Made by a program: the position numbers and the translations under genes. The notes under the pieces were generated by a model, which was given only the letters and a program-made list of their open reading frames with translations, was not told the DNA's origin and did not search any database. Below, one piece after another: positions 53,032 to 63,740 of a DNA stretch of 64,000 nt. The stretch lies in NCBI GenBank assembly GCA_021613535.1, contig CP075494.1, forward strand, positions 3,596,001 through 3,660,000, read 5' to 3'. This DNA is from Adineta vaga (taxonomy: Eukaryota > Rotifera). Positions within the stretch are counted from its first letter, which is position 1. Each line of letters opens with the position of its first letter.

Positions 53032-54918
53032 TCACAATTTTCGCAAACGCGATAGGAATGTACTGTTCTGGATCTTGTCATTATCAATTTCTTTTTTCAA
53101 GAATAAAATCCACCTAAAAAACTGTTTCATTTGATATTTCTCCTTCGTTTCTTTGTTATTCGAAAGTTGAATAAGTTTTCTCAATCGTTTTGATAGAGTT
53201 GTGATATAATCGTCGTCCATTGAGCTTATGGATAATATTTGTAAACTTTTGAAATTCTTCAATACTACCATAATATTATCTGCATACCATTCAATGCTGT
53301 CTAGCACATTGTCATAGATACTAAACGAAATACGTTCAAAATTCGAAAAATGAAAACAACTTATTTCCATTAATGGTTCAAGTGAAAAATAATTCTTTAA
53401 AATCAATCGTTTTATTCTTTGATTTAATATCGGAGTTAATTCACTAGACATTGAAGGTAATTTTGTAGAATATAAAATCAAATATTTTAAATTTGGTAAG
53501 AGATGAATTAACCATTCTTTTTCATCTTCAAGTGATCCATTCATACATTTCATCGTTGTCACCTTATCGAATGTAATATGATTTCTCATATGGACATCTT
53601 GTGATTTCTTCACGCTAATACTATCAGATGAATTGAAATTGATAAAAGTTAATTTCGGCATTTTTCTTTTCATTTGTTTTAAAAATTTCACATCATATTT
53701 CGAAGTTAGAAGTAAATCAATAGATTTAACATGAGACCATATTCGATCGTTGTTCACTAAAATATTAGAATGATTTGATTGAACATCGTCGAACCCATCC
53801 TCAAATTCATAGAGATGATCAAAATGAAATGGTAATGTATAAAAGTATTTTCCATGCATTCCAAATGACCAATTATGATCAGACCAAAATTGATTACGAA
53901 ATCGAGATAAAAGAATTTCTTTATTATCTAACAAATGAATTAGTTTAACATAGAGATGAAATTGTTTGAGTTCGTTCATTGGTCGTAATAATCGTTGAAA
54001 GTATATTCTGTTAAAAAGAAAATCATCAATAGTTGACATTGATGAATCAACAAAATCCAGTGATAGACAAGTTAATGAGGATGAAAACTGATTTATACCA
54101 TCGATTAATTCATTAAAAAAAACTGATTCAACAGGACCTTCTCCTGACATAATATATCTAGAGAATTTGAGAGATAATGATTTTAATCTGATGTTAGTTT
54201 TTATTGGCCTTTCTCCAGTAATACCAGGGGGTTTACAGTGAATATTTAGATATTCTAAATTGGGTGTATATGAAATCAATATAAATATATAAGAGAACTC
54301 AGTCAATACCAGTTTTAATGAATGTAAATTTGCATTAATTTGATAAGTAGTTGAATGGTTTAGTGATACTCCTGTAACTAATGAATAATGAAATATTGTT
54401 AAGGTATTTTGATGAGTGAGAACGTTTTTAAGCACATATTCACTTCTGGGTAAGTAAATATACGATAAATGAGATGAAGAAAATGAATTGGAGGGAAGGA
54501 GGATTTCACAATCTCCTATTTTGAATGAATGTAACTTTTGAAAATGTTTACTTTTGATGATTAATTCCAAATGATCCATCAAGTAAAAATTGGATGAAGA
54601 AAAGGTGACTGATTTTAAATTTGGAAAATATGTCAATGAAAATGAGGAATCCAATGTTTTTATATCTAATGATTTTATTAGAAAACCAATAATTGAAAAG
54701 ATATTTTTCCATGTATCAAAGTTTTTGTTAGGTAATTCTAAATGTTGCATATAATGTTGATTCTGTAACATCAAATTGTTGAATCGCGTATTGAAGAATA
54801 AGAATGTGTAAATAATGTCATTATTTGATAAATAATCAAATATCATAAGAAGAATTTCCGTAGGTAAATAATCAAACCATGTCGTCGATTCAATATTTCT
54901 TCGTCTTGCAGTGTCCAT
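53032..54918 (-). CDS. F-box protein with a long LRR-like C-terminal region, single exon
   Basis: The 628-residue intact frame carries an F-box at about residues 15-55 (FDYLPTEILLMIFDYLSNND), expected to bind Skp1. The following 570 residues are Leu/Ile/Phe-rich with irregular leucine-rich units (NLKSVTFSSSNF, NLEYLNIHC, NLKYLILYSTKL, SLQILSISSM). These resemble the F-box/LRR (FBXL-like) proteins that are very numerous in rotifers. The repeats are far less regular than in the exon-modular genes at 3.7-9.4 kb, and there are no introns, so this is a separate F-box lineage. The likely role is substrate receptor of an SCF ubiquitin ligase. The substrate is unknown. There is no signal peptide. A dinucleotide TA run lies just upstream of the start codon. 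Confidence 0.85.
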   Translation of the reverse strand: MDTARRRNIESTTWFDYLPTEILLMIFDYLSNNDIIYTFLFFNTRFNNLMLQNQHYMQHLELPNKNFDTWKNIFSIIGFLIKSLDIKTLDSSFSLTYFPNLKSVTFSSSNFYLMDHLELIIKSKHFQKLHSFKIGDCEILLPSNSFSSSHLSYIYLPRSEYVLKNVLTHQNTLTIFHYSLVTGVSLNHSTTYQINANLHSLKLVLTEFSYIFILISYTPNLEYLNIHCKPPGITGERPIKTNIRLKSLSLKFSRYIMSGEGPVESVFFNELIDGINQFSSSLTCLSLDFVDSSMSTIDDFLFNRIYFQRLLRPMNELKQFHLYVKLIHLLDNKEILLSRFRNQFWSDHNWSFGMHGKYFYTLPFHFDHLYEFEDGFDDVQSNHSNILVNNDRIWSHVKSIDLLLTSKYDVKFLKQMKRKMPKLTFINFNSSDSISVKKSQDVHMRNHITFDKVTTMKCMNGSLEDEKEWLIHLLPNLKYLILYSTKLPSMSSELTPILNQRIKRLILKNYFSLEPLMEISCFHFSNFERISFSIYDNVLDSIEWYADNIMVVLKNFKSLQILSISSMDDDYITTLSKRLRKLIQLSNNKETKEKYQMKQFFRWILFLKKEIDNDKIQNSTFLSRLRKL

Positions 54919-54952
54919 ATTGAAAATAATTTTTCGAAGAAATCTCTTCAGC

Positions 54953-54976
54953 GTATATATATATATATATATATAA
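54953..54976. repeat. TA dinucleotide microsatellite
   Basis: About 11 TA units lie 35 bases upstream of the F-box start codon. Confidence 0.9.
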
Positions 54977-55206
54977 TGCTCTATTCACATATGAATAATA
55001 AAATCCTTATCTCAATTCCCCTTGAGCAAACGATATGTGAAATTAAAATCTGAAGTAGTTTTTTTCCATGATAAATACGTAAAGCATATTAGTTGAGATA
55101 ATAAATGAAGTACTAATGCCTTTCTTATCTAAAGAAAACATGAATTTATAATGATGATTTTGAAAGTATTTGATTTGACAATTCTATTAGTATGAAAAAC
55201 ATGAAA

Positions 55207-55271
55207 GTGGGTATGGATGTGAGTGTGGATCTTCATTCAATTTGATCCTCATACCCTCATCCACACCCTAT
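55207..55271. repeat. Telomere-like mini-palindrome (TMP-20)
   Basis: GTGGGTATGGATGTGAGTG is mirrored by CATACCCTCATCCACACCC. The core is GATCTTCATTCAATTTGATC, itself a short palindrome. The total is 65 bases. Confidence 0.8.
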
Positions 55272-55440
55272 AGTTTTCTGTTGGCCATAAATCGATATCT
55301 TATTTAGTATAGTATCTTCCGCAGGATATGTCAAGAAATCCGGAAAAGAAATAAAACATTTTGTGAACATGGAAATTTCATACCCGACATCCACTCAGCG
55401 AGATAGTATGACAACAGAGAGAAAAAAAAAGAAATGACTA

Positions 55441-55510
55441 GATGAGGAATGGAACCTCGGTCGTACCGCGTACCTGGCGGATGCTATACCAACAGAGCTA
55501 TCCAACCATG
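55441..55510 (-). pseudogene. Degenerate tRNA-Thr(GGT)-like relic
   Basis: On the minus strand the order is typical of a tRNA: a D-arm/box A region (TAGCTCTGTTGGTA), an anticodon arm CCGC-CAGGTAC-GCGG that would present GGT, and a T-arm with box B (GAGGTTCCATTCCTC). Faults are an A instead of the invariant U33, a broken T loop (TTCCATT) and no 3' half of the acceptor stem to match GGTTGG. It is probably a dead tRNA or the tRNA-derived head of a short retroelement. Confidence 0.5.
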
Positions 55511-55591
55511 TCTCTTCTCCGTCATGTAACCCACATACTGCTGGATCATAACAATATCGATACGTTTCTTCTTTTTCTATGTCTTTTGATA

Positions 55592-55861
55592 GAATTCAAA
55601 GGATGGAATAATCGTTTCAATAAACGGATGAACAAAACTCATCCTAACATGTGGGCATTCATCGCATGCTTGCAAGCTGAAGAAGTCACCTTTCAACAAC
55701 AATATCTCAAGCTTAAAGCGGGAGCGCAACAGAAGAAAGCGCCGAAGACATTGGCCATGCAGAAACACATCGATAATTTAGGTACTCGCTTCTGCAACGG
55801 CGACATCGATCGTGCCGAACTTCTCGACGGACTCTCTCTTTTGGTAGCTTCGAAGAAATAA
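55592..55861 (+). pseudogene. C-terminal remnant of a MULE/FLYWCH-type transposase
   Basis: About 90 codons follow a possible splice acceptor (TTTTGATAG). The start GWNNRFNKR and then NMWAFIACLQAEE resemble the C-terminal segment of Mutator-like transposases, where an Asn-x-x-EGWHNR motif precedes a helical tail. The rest is a charged helical region ending in GLSLLVASKK. The GC content and codon use are higher than in neighbouring DNA, as expected for a recent arrival. The catalytic DDE part is absent from the window. The preceding codons back to 55442 overlap the tRNA relic and are not protein-like. It could instead be a domesticated FLYWCH protein tail. Confidence 0.5.
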
Positions 55862-56123
55862 ACTTCTTATCAAATTGTCTCTCACATCATCATTATTTCT
55901 ACTTGTTATATCTTTTATCACTATTTACACTACGAATAAAATTTTCCTTAATTTTTCTTTTTCCGGATTTTATTTTTTCGGATTTATCATTCCGGATTTA
56001 TTTTTCGGGATTATTATTTTCCGGATTTCTTGACAACACCCTTCTGCATACCTATTATTTGTCGAATAAAAATTTGATTCATTTATTTATTAAAAAAATA
56101 TAAAATACAATTTATCTATTGCT

Positions 56124-59100
56124 TTATTCTTTGTGAGTTGGTTTTATTCGTTCAGACTTCCAATCATCTATTGATATTATTTTAAGAGAAAACTTCATTG
56201 ACTTCGTTCGATTTAAAAATGAATTCACTTGATCAATAAACTTCTGTAAACAAACAGTAAATTTTTGACACTTCTGTAATGATATTGAATCAACTTGAAA
56301 AGCAATAGCATAGAGTGCTTCGTTCTTATTCGATTGATATTCGATTGTACTTTGCGGTTGAAAAGTGTAATGACATTTTTCTTCACAATCACTGAAAAAG
56401 AACGATAAACGTGATTTTATCCAACCAATCCATGAATCAAATTCATCAATATTTTCACTTGAAATTACAAGTTGAACAATTGATTCCATCTTTTCATTAG
56501 GAAAATCATTATTTAATTCAAGTATTTGCTCCAGTGCATTTGATTTATCTTCAGTTGTAACTGTATTTATTGAGTTAAGTAATTGTACAACACGTTGAAA
56601 ACCTTGAATAACCAAATCACGCGTTGATTTTTTTGTTGAACGTGCTGCATTATTAAATGGTGGACTCGGTGATATAATACGCATTGAACCACGTTGATAT
56701 ACTGATAGTCTTCCCGAATCGATAACTGGTTTGTATGATTTTGGATAAAGACAAAATGCATCTGCTGACCAATTAAATTGCGCAAAAGTTGAAAAAAAAT
56801 GTTCAACTAATGAAAAAAAATCGTCAATAGAAAACTCTTCGATTGATGACAAAGATTTGATTGATGATAAATATTTATGACAAATATGTGCACACAGAAT
56901 AGCATAAGCATAGCCAGTGAGATAACCGTATACTTGTCCATAGAGACCAACATGTTGAGCCCAAGTACGAATATATGTTAGAAGATGTTGAAAGATAGGT
57001 GGTGAACAAACATGTACAAGTAGACGTTCGATATCATGCACCTGAAAGTATATTATCATATATGAAATACAATTCTCAGCTTATTAATAAGTTCGAATTC
57101 TAAAAATCAATTGTCTTACCCCATGTATAGATTCTGGAAGATATAAATCATTCACAGTTTTACATTCAACCGATTGTCCATCATTCAGTTCGATTTGTAC
57201 AAATATTTCTACTTTTGTTTGATCATTAAATAAAATACATATAATCGAAAATAATGCTTCAATTTTTATACAATAAACGATTTCATCTTGGAAATTTCGA
57301 TTTATTTGTGTTTCAAGTAAGTTAACAATATATTTATTCAATGCATTTCGATCATATTTTAATTGATGAAGTGTTGCATCAAATGTTGTGTCACTATCGA
57401 TTGATTTTATTTCATTCAATAGAAATACTGTATCAACATCTTGTCCTTTAATACCCTAAAAACAAGAATACATTAAACATAAATAAATATATATCAATAT
57501 GATTAATTAATTTTATCTTACAATACGAAAACTACCATATGGCAAAAATGAATGAGTAAAACAATGTAATGTATCTCTGTTGAAAATTTGTTGAAAACAA
57601 GACGAAAGTTTTTCGAATTTATCTTGTTTTCTTTTGTATGATTGATTAGTTTCATAGAGATTCATTGTTTGAAAAAATTCTTGTAATTTAATATGAACAG
57701 AATTGAATTGTTTATAATGAATTGTTTGAAGTCTATGACCTAATGGTATTTGATGAACAATATGAAATGGTGTTGTATCATTATCATGTGGTCGTCGTAA
57801 GATATAAAGATATTGAACAGGAAATTCAAATGATTCATTTAAAACTGAATAGAAATAAACAAAATAAGATCTTGTTAAACAATGTTTTCTCTGTGTTTAA
57901 AGTATTTACAGATGATTACTTACTTAATGATGGTTTGGCTTGATTAAATTCTTCTTGACTATCAAATTGAGCAACTGTCATATGTGGATTATAAGTATTT
58001 CGACTGGTTTTTAAACAACGTGGAAATAATTGTGCAAGTTGTTCACGTAATTGTTTAAGATGATTTGTTGATTGTTCATCACATTTCATAAAACTAACAT
58101 TATTTTCGATAAATGAATCTATTTCATCTATTTTAATAGAAAATGATGAATATTGACATAATAAAAGTCTTAATTTTAAAAGAATATCTTCTTGATCTTC
58201 TTGACAATCATTTAAATTATAGAATGGCCATAATAAATTGATATGTGAACCCCAAAGATTTGTAGATGGATCATAATAACCATTAAATGAATCAAGTATT
58301 GACCATGTATCTATAGTTGGTAAAATTACAAGTGCAGAACGATGATTTATGGATCTTGTTCGAAAATTAATAATTAATTGTAATGCATAATGATCAGATA
58401 GATTAATTCTTTGATTACTATTATTATTGTTGAATGAATCAGTTGGTATTGTATCAATGGCAATCATTGAAAGATGTTCAATTGAATAAGAGAGATTATA
58501 TAAAGTATGAATTAAATATCGATCTAAACGACGATTTATTTGCGATTGAGATGTTATTTGAGCACAAATATTACGTGATGGATCGTATGTAAAACCGGGA
58601 TTCTAAAAAGAGTAAGCAGAATGATTTAACCAACTAAATTAAGAAAGCGAGAAACATATGTGAAAGTATTGTCACTATAGACAAAAGTGGTGGTCAATTT
58701 TACTGAAGTCGTTTTTTATTTTATTCATACAAACGGATAGATCTGAATTCTTCGTTTAAGATTTTGACGTTCGGCCATTCTCATGTTGCTCTGTCGCGGC
58801 ATAAACAATGAAATAAAAATATCTTACCTCATCAAGATGATAAACTCCTTTCCATAAATCATGAATGTCATCTTCATATGTTGCAAGAATATTTTGTTCT
58901 TTTGTATGTGCATCTCCAAAATTAAAATCTCCAATAAGCATGTAATTATATGTTTTCATTGTTCCAAAGAGATTATATAAAGTTTGACAACGTTTTTCAG
59001 TTGCATTACGTGCAAGATCACTATGCAAATGAAGATTGACTAAATCTATTGTAGCTCTAGCACTTAGACCAAATCGAGCGATAATTATTTCTTTTGTTAT

Positions 59101-60785
59101 TTTAGGTTTTCTTGTTGCAGTTATTTTTGCTGATTTGACGTTATCATCTTCAGAAAGATCTAGTGGACATATTGAAAATGATCGTGGTCGAAAATTTTTC
59201 ATAATCATCAATTGTCCATATGATTTTTCTTCATCACTATGAATAATACTTTTCATTATAATAACATAATAATTATTTTGTTGAAACCACAATTCATTTA
59301 ATAGAAGATGAAGAAAACTTTTAGTTACTTCTTGTAAACAAATGATATCAGGTAAGGCTGATTTAAGTGTATCTAGTATTGCTTGATATCTTTGTTGACT
59401 ATAAATAAGTGTTGATTGATAATAATCAAATAGAATATTCCATGTGACAAAATGACATCGTTCAGGTAACCATGTCTCACTGGTAGATGGGATTATTGGA
59501 TCATCAGATGTTAATGGTATATGTGGATATTCCGTCCATTGTTGAAGAGATTGATCGAAATAATAAAGTCCTTGTACAAGATTGAGATTTTGAGAATCGT
59601 CTATGATAGCAAAAAAAACGATTTTTGATGCTTTTTTCATCTCAATGAATGATATGATTTCAATTTTATAGAATACAGAAAGTTTTGAGATGAAACAAAG
59701 ATTCTTATTGTATTGTTTTAAATGAGGCTGACAGTTCAAAAACCCGTAGAACATATTTTATACCTATGGAAATATTAAAGAGGACTTATTATCGACTAGG
59801 TGATACCGAATTTAGAAGTGCTTCAAAATTCTGTCTTGTATGGTTTTGAACCAGATAGTGACAAATACTTGTTTTTTACATAAATATCACTATAGATTTG
59901 ATCTAGATTTAAATTTATGTTTAAAAAAATTACATTTGTAGACTAATTTTATTGTCATAGGATATTCTGAAGAGATGGAAAAGCGACTAATAAAAGCCTA
60001 GGATCACGTTTTTACGCATAAAATAGGTAAAACATTTTAACCTGAAGCTTTGTCTATTGGAGGGTCTGATATTTATAAAATAAAAAGTTCAATGAACTTC
60101 TATTGAAAACTTTTCCAGAGTATTAAATATAGTTCAAGACAAAATTCTTTCTTACTTGTCAAACCTCTTCACTTTTCATATGAATCTTACTGCTTTACAT
60201 TTCTTCTTCTCAAAATAAAACGAAATGCAAGATTCTTTTTCTTACTATTAGATACGACGTTTAATTGTTGACTCCCCGTTATTAGATCTAGTCGTTTGCT
60301 TCGATCCCATACAAGATTTCCATTGATTTTGAAAAGTCGAATGCGATGCAGTGGAATTCCATACTAGAAATAACCGCACTCTAATTTATAAGTATACGTA
60401 ATGAGTCATGCTTTACCTCATGTTCGTGTACTCTCTTAAATTCATTGAATGGTATTTCATGAATACCGGTAAAACGATCTTCATATCCAATGATAACTTG
60501 TGATCGATCAATCGTCTTATCGTGTAAAATGCGATTAAATATCAAATCCGAATGACGAAATCTGTTTGTTAGTATTGATACATCTTCTTCTGAAGAAATT
60601 TTCGTTGGTTTTTTCTCTTTTCGTCTTGATTTTCGACTGCCTGTCATTATGCTTACTAAATAATCTTGAATTGATTGAATAACTGATTGAAGTGATGTTG
60701 ACTCATTTGGTTGTTGGATAAGTTCATCAAAATATTTATGAATATTTGCCCATTGATCTTTATCTAATGGACAATTTGGTAACAA
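56124..60785 (-). CDS. Multidomain RNA end-processing enzyme: MJ1316 - EEP nuclease - 2H phosphoesterase - poly(A)-polymerase-like nucleotidyltransferase (5' end incomplete)
   Basis: Seven exons join in phase: 60417-60785, 60246-60363, 58828-59600, 57924-58602, 57522-57844, 57120-57455 and 56124-57041 (about 1171 residues). Domains in order: (1) about 75-160, an MJ1316-type domain (VIIGYEDRFTGIHEIPF; HRIRLF; NLVWDRSKRLD), a family proposed to recognise cyclic-phosphate RNA ends. (2) About 205-500, an EEP nuclease (VTWNILF, ICLQEV, LIGDFNFGD, LSDHYALQ). (3) About 510-645, a 2H phosphoesterase (SHINLLWPF and NPHMTVAQF). (4) About 735-870, a nucleotidyltransferase (PYGSFRIG and KGQDVDTVF; the third Asp is not obvious, VEIFVQ). 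(5) The poly(A) polymerase central domain (RTWAQHVGLYGQVYGYLTGYAYAIL split over two segments) and an RRM-like end. Recognition, cleavage, end healing and nucleotide addition in one chain point to RNA repair or tailing. The first exon has no ATG. An AG in CCATTAG near 60770 may be its acceptor. A receptor relic lies upstream, so the 5' end is lost or distant. Confidence 0.8.
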
Positions 60786-60929
60786 TTATCTGCCATTTGT
60801 GTTCTAACAATTATTTATGGTAATTTATTTCGTATCATTGTTATTTTCTTTCCTTCTTGTGAAAATTATTATGATTATAGTCAACCATGGTGTGGTTATT
60901 TATGTTATTGATGAATACTCGTTGTTCTT

Positions 60930-61377
60930 GCTACATGTGATACTGTTATTAATTATGTATTTCCAATTTTATTAATTATCGTTTTCAATATAGCATTATA
61001 TAATACGTTATATTCGTCAGAAAAGAAGAATTCAACGAGTCATACAATGGCGTAAACATCGAAAAATGATTTTACAATTGACATCAGTATGTCTTTTACA
61101 TTTTATTTTCTTTTTACCTCAATTTATCATTATTCTTGCGTACAAATGTGGTTTGCCGGCAGATGTTGGAGTTGATGTTGCACTTAATTTTTATTTTTTT
61201 TCTTACTTTACTATTTTATTATTACCTTATGTTTGTCTTATCTCATTGCCTGAAATTTGGAAGAAAATTCAATCTAGATCTTACAATATAGATGAAGATA
61301 ACAAATTTTTTCTTCCAACGTATAATAAATCTACAACAATACCAGCTACCATTTTTAAATAATCAATCGTAGAATGA
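60930..61377 (+). pseudogene. Broken seven-transmembrane receptor fragment, copy A (helices 5-7)
   Basis: Frame fragments encode the end of helix 5 (DTVINYVFPILLIIVFNIAL), a basic third loop (RQKRRIQRVIQWRKHRK), helix 6 (LQLTSVCLLHFIFFLPQF) and helix 7 with tail down to the stop at 61362. One extra base in GCATTATATAATACG, compared with copy B (GCATTAATAATACG), breaks the frame after helix 5. Upstream stops break helices 1-4. The region is about 90 percent identical to 63300-63540. It lies head to head with the truncated start of the RNA-repair-like gene. Confidence 0.75.
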
Positions 61378-63239
61378 ATTAATATCGTCATAATTTTGTA
61401 TAGCATAGTCAATTTGTTCGTTGTTGTAATATTCGTAACAAGAGATTTCATCAGATATCTTCAACTAATAAAATTTGTATATATTATTTCTATAATAAAT
61501 GGTTATTGTATGATCTCATCATCTTTATAATGTGTGGTTCTGGTGGATTCCACATGTAAATTATGTTACAATCATCAACATTATAATATAGGTCTGATAA
61601 GAGGAAAGACGCGCAGATTTCCTCACATATATCGATAGGCATTTTATACCAGCTTATAATTATTTTCAAGATGATAGACAGAAAGTCTTGCCAATAATAT
61701 ATGGAGATTGTGTTATTCGAAGGCAGTGCATTGATAACTATTACATTGTGCTTAATTCATTTTAACAAATCTAAAAATCATTTCGATTTCAGTAATATAG
61801 CTTCATGACTCTATTTGTATGACTGTTACAGCGTTTCTTATAGAAAAGATTTTAGCTATTATGATGATTTCGTTAACCTAATTATCTTTAGTAATCTTAT
61901 GGGAAGTATTCGGAAAGAAGCACCTTCTAGGGTCACTTCAAAATCTTGATCTCTAATGTCTATTCTGTTTAGTCGTGTTTTCCACTTTGTTCTACAATCA
62001 ATAATCAAAGCATAGATGCGTAAGCCACTGGATAATTATTGCCTTTTCTATATCTCGTAGTAGCTTTGATATAAATACAAAATATTATATTATCATAACT
62101 ATTATATTTAATTGAAATGTAATGAAAACTTTCTGTCACTCATACGTGTATAAGCAATGGAATTTAGTTGTAATTTAGATTTTATCAAGTGACACGGAAT
62201 AGTTTTCATCATAGAAGTCATGAATGTAAGATAACGAATTACACGAGAAACTATGACATAGTATAGATATACTCAGTCAGATCTCATAACAAAACTTGAA
62301 TAATTTTCATCGAGAATGTGAAGATCAAATGAGCAACATGTTATTCGATCATTGACAAAAAAAAAAAAAACTCTCTTATAACAAGAAAAAAGAGCAATGC
62401 AATACCAACATTCACTAAAATGAATCATAGACAAGACGGTGTGATAGTCAATGCGAATATACTCTCACCACACTCACAAGAGCAGACAGATACTCCAATA
62501 GTATCAATATAACATCATCTTCTCATCTATCTCTTTCAATTTTCACATCCATATCGAAAATCGCATAAGAATTAAAAAGTTCTGTAAGTACAAAGTCGAT
62601 TGTTTCACTTTGTCGAAGGTACTTTCAAGGGTTATACAATGAAAGTACATATAAATACTTCAAATGCAGAATTCAGCTGGTTTTTTCTAACTTAATCAAG
62701 AAGAGAAGACTATAGAATTTATTCATTATATGCATCTATATAAGTGAGTTAATTATTCAATTTAGAAACAGAATAATGAATTAAAAAAATACAAAACTCT
62801 TTGTATCATATCTTAGAATTTTATTTGTAGAATGAAATCTGTATCAGGAATAATGAAACTGTCTAGTAAAATGGATAAACCTCATATTAAAGGTACCAAA
62901 AATGCTTTGAAGATCTATACAACATCCAAAACTTCTATTGAAACAAATCTCCGAACACATCACGTTTGATCATTGCTTTACTTTTCGTCGTTTTCCTCAT
63001 TAATATTTTGTATTTATTAGAATAATCAAACTCAGAATGGTTCCGTCTCCTTGGTAAATTAATTAACATTAAAAATTATTTTGGTTATTTAACGTTGGGC
63101 TTTTAATATCCATGGCAAAGTTCATTAAGAAAAAAGACTACGATCATGGGATATTGAACATTCATTAATATATAATAACCAAAAAATTAAAGAACATGAA
63201 AATCGTATTTCTTTTTCTACATATTCAAATTCAGAATAA
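61378..63239. other. Gene-free stretch between receptor duplicates
   Basis: There is no open frame of interest. It holds a run of 13 A (62358-62370) and a weak palindrome at 62436-62480 (ACGGTGTGATAG with CTCACCACACTCACAAG). The 61378-61450 part is duplicated at 63684-63740. Confidence 0.5.
62436..62480. repeat. Diverged telomere-like palindrome (TMP-21)
   Basis: GACGGTGTGATAG pairs poorly with CTCACCACACTCACAAG. The spacing and C-rich arm fit the family. Confidence 0.4.
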
Positions 63240-63289
63240 TTTCCAAACGTCGACTTTATTATTTATTATGCTCAACTTGTTGTACAGCA

Positions 63290-63547
63290 TTGTTATTATG
63301 TGGTATAAGCATTTTGTTCTTGCTAACATGTGATACTGTTATTAATTATGTATTTCCAATTTTAAATTATCGTTTTCAATATAGCATTAATAATACGTTA
63401 TATTCGTCAGAAAAGAAGAATTCAACGAGTCTTCAATCATCCACATCGACGACACTTATATTACAATTGACATCAGTGTGTCTTTTACATTTTATTTTCT
63501 TTTTACCTCAATTTGTCATTATTCTGCGTAAATGTCTAGGTTTCTAG
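63290..63547 (+). pseudogene. Broken seven-transmembrane receptor fragment, copy B
   Basis: This is a second copy of the helix 5-6 region, with the words ACATGTGATACTGTTATTAA and TTGACATCAGT shared with copy A. Compared with copy A it lacks three bases in the helix-5 tail and has a replaced third loop (TCTTCAATCATCCACATCG). It stops early after helix 6 (CGTAAATGTCTAGGTTTCTAG). Helix 7 is missing. The two copies have decayed independently since duplication. Confidence 0.72.
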
Positions 63548-63683
63548 AAAAGAATTTGTTTTCTGTATATTCGTAATTATTTTTAGCCACAACTATAACA
63601 AGTTCAACATCGAGTAAAAAATATTCATCATTCCTTTTGTAAATAATATGAGAAAAAGAATTTATTCAACATTCGTTTAGTAA

Positions 63684-63740
63684 ATGTCGTCAGTAATTTT
63701 GTATAGCATAGTCAATCTTTTCGTTGTTGTATATCGTCAA
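63684..63740 (+). repeat. Duplicated 3' flank of the receptor fragments
   Basis: TTTTGTATAGCATAGTCAAT followed by TTTTCGTTGTTGTA matches 61394-61430. This shows that the duplication unit extends past the coding fragment (about 450-520 bases in all). Confidence 0.75.

Noticed and set aside
1103-55271. Regularly spaced palindromes as a CRISPR array
   Set aside because: The copies are kilobases apart, differ in sequence, and lie in eukaryotic DNA with introns.
57722-57943. Plus-strand frame over the RNA-repair-like gene
   Set aside because: It is an antisense shadow of a well-supported exon.
59603-59754. Upstream codons of the EEP exon as a separate gene start
   Set aside because: A splice acceptor at 59601-59602 joins the MJ1316 exon in correct phase, while the extra codons look like intron.
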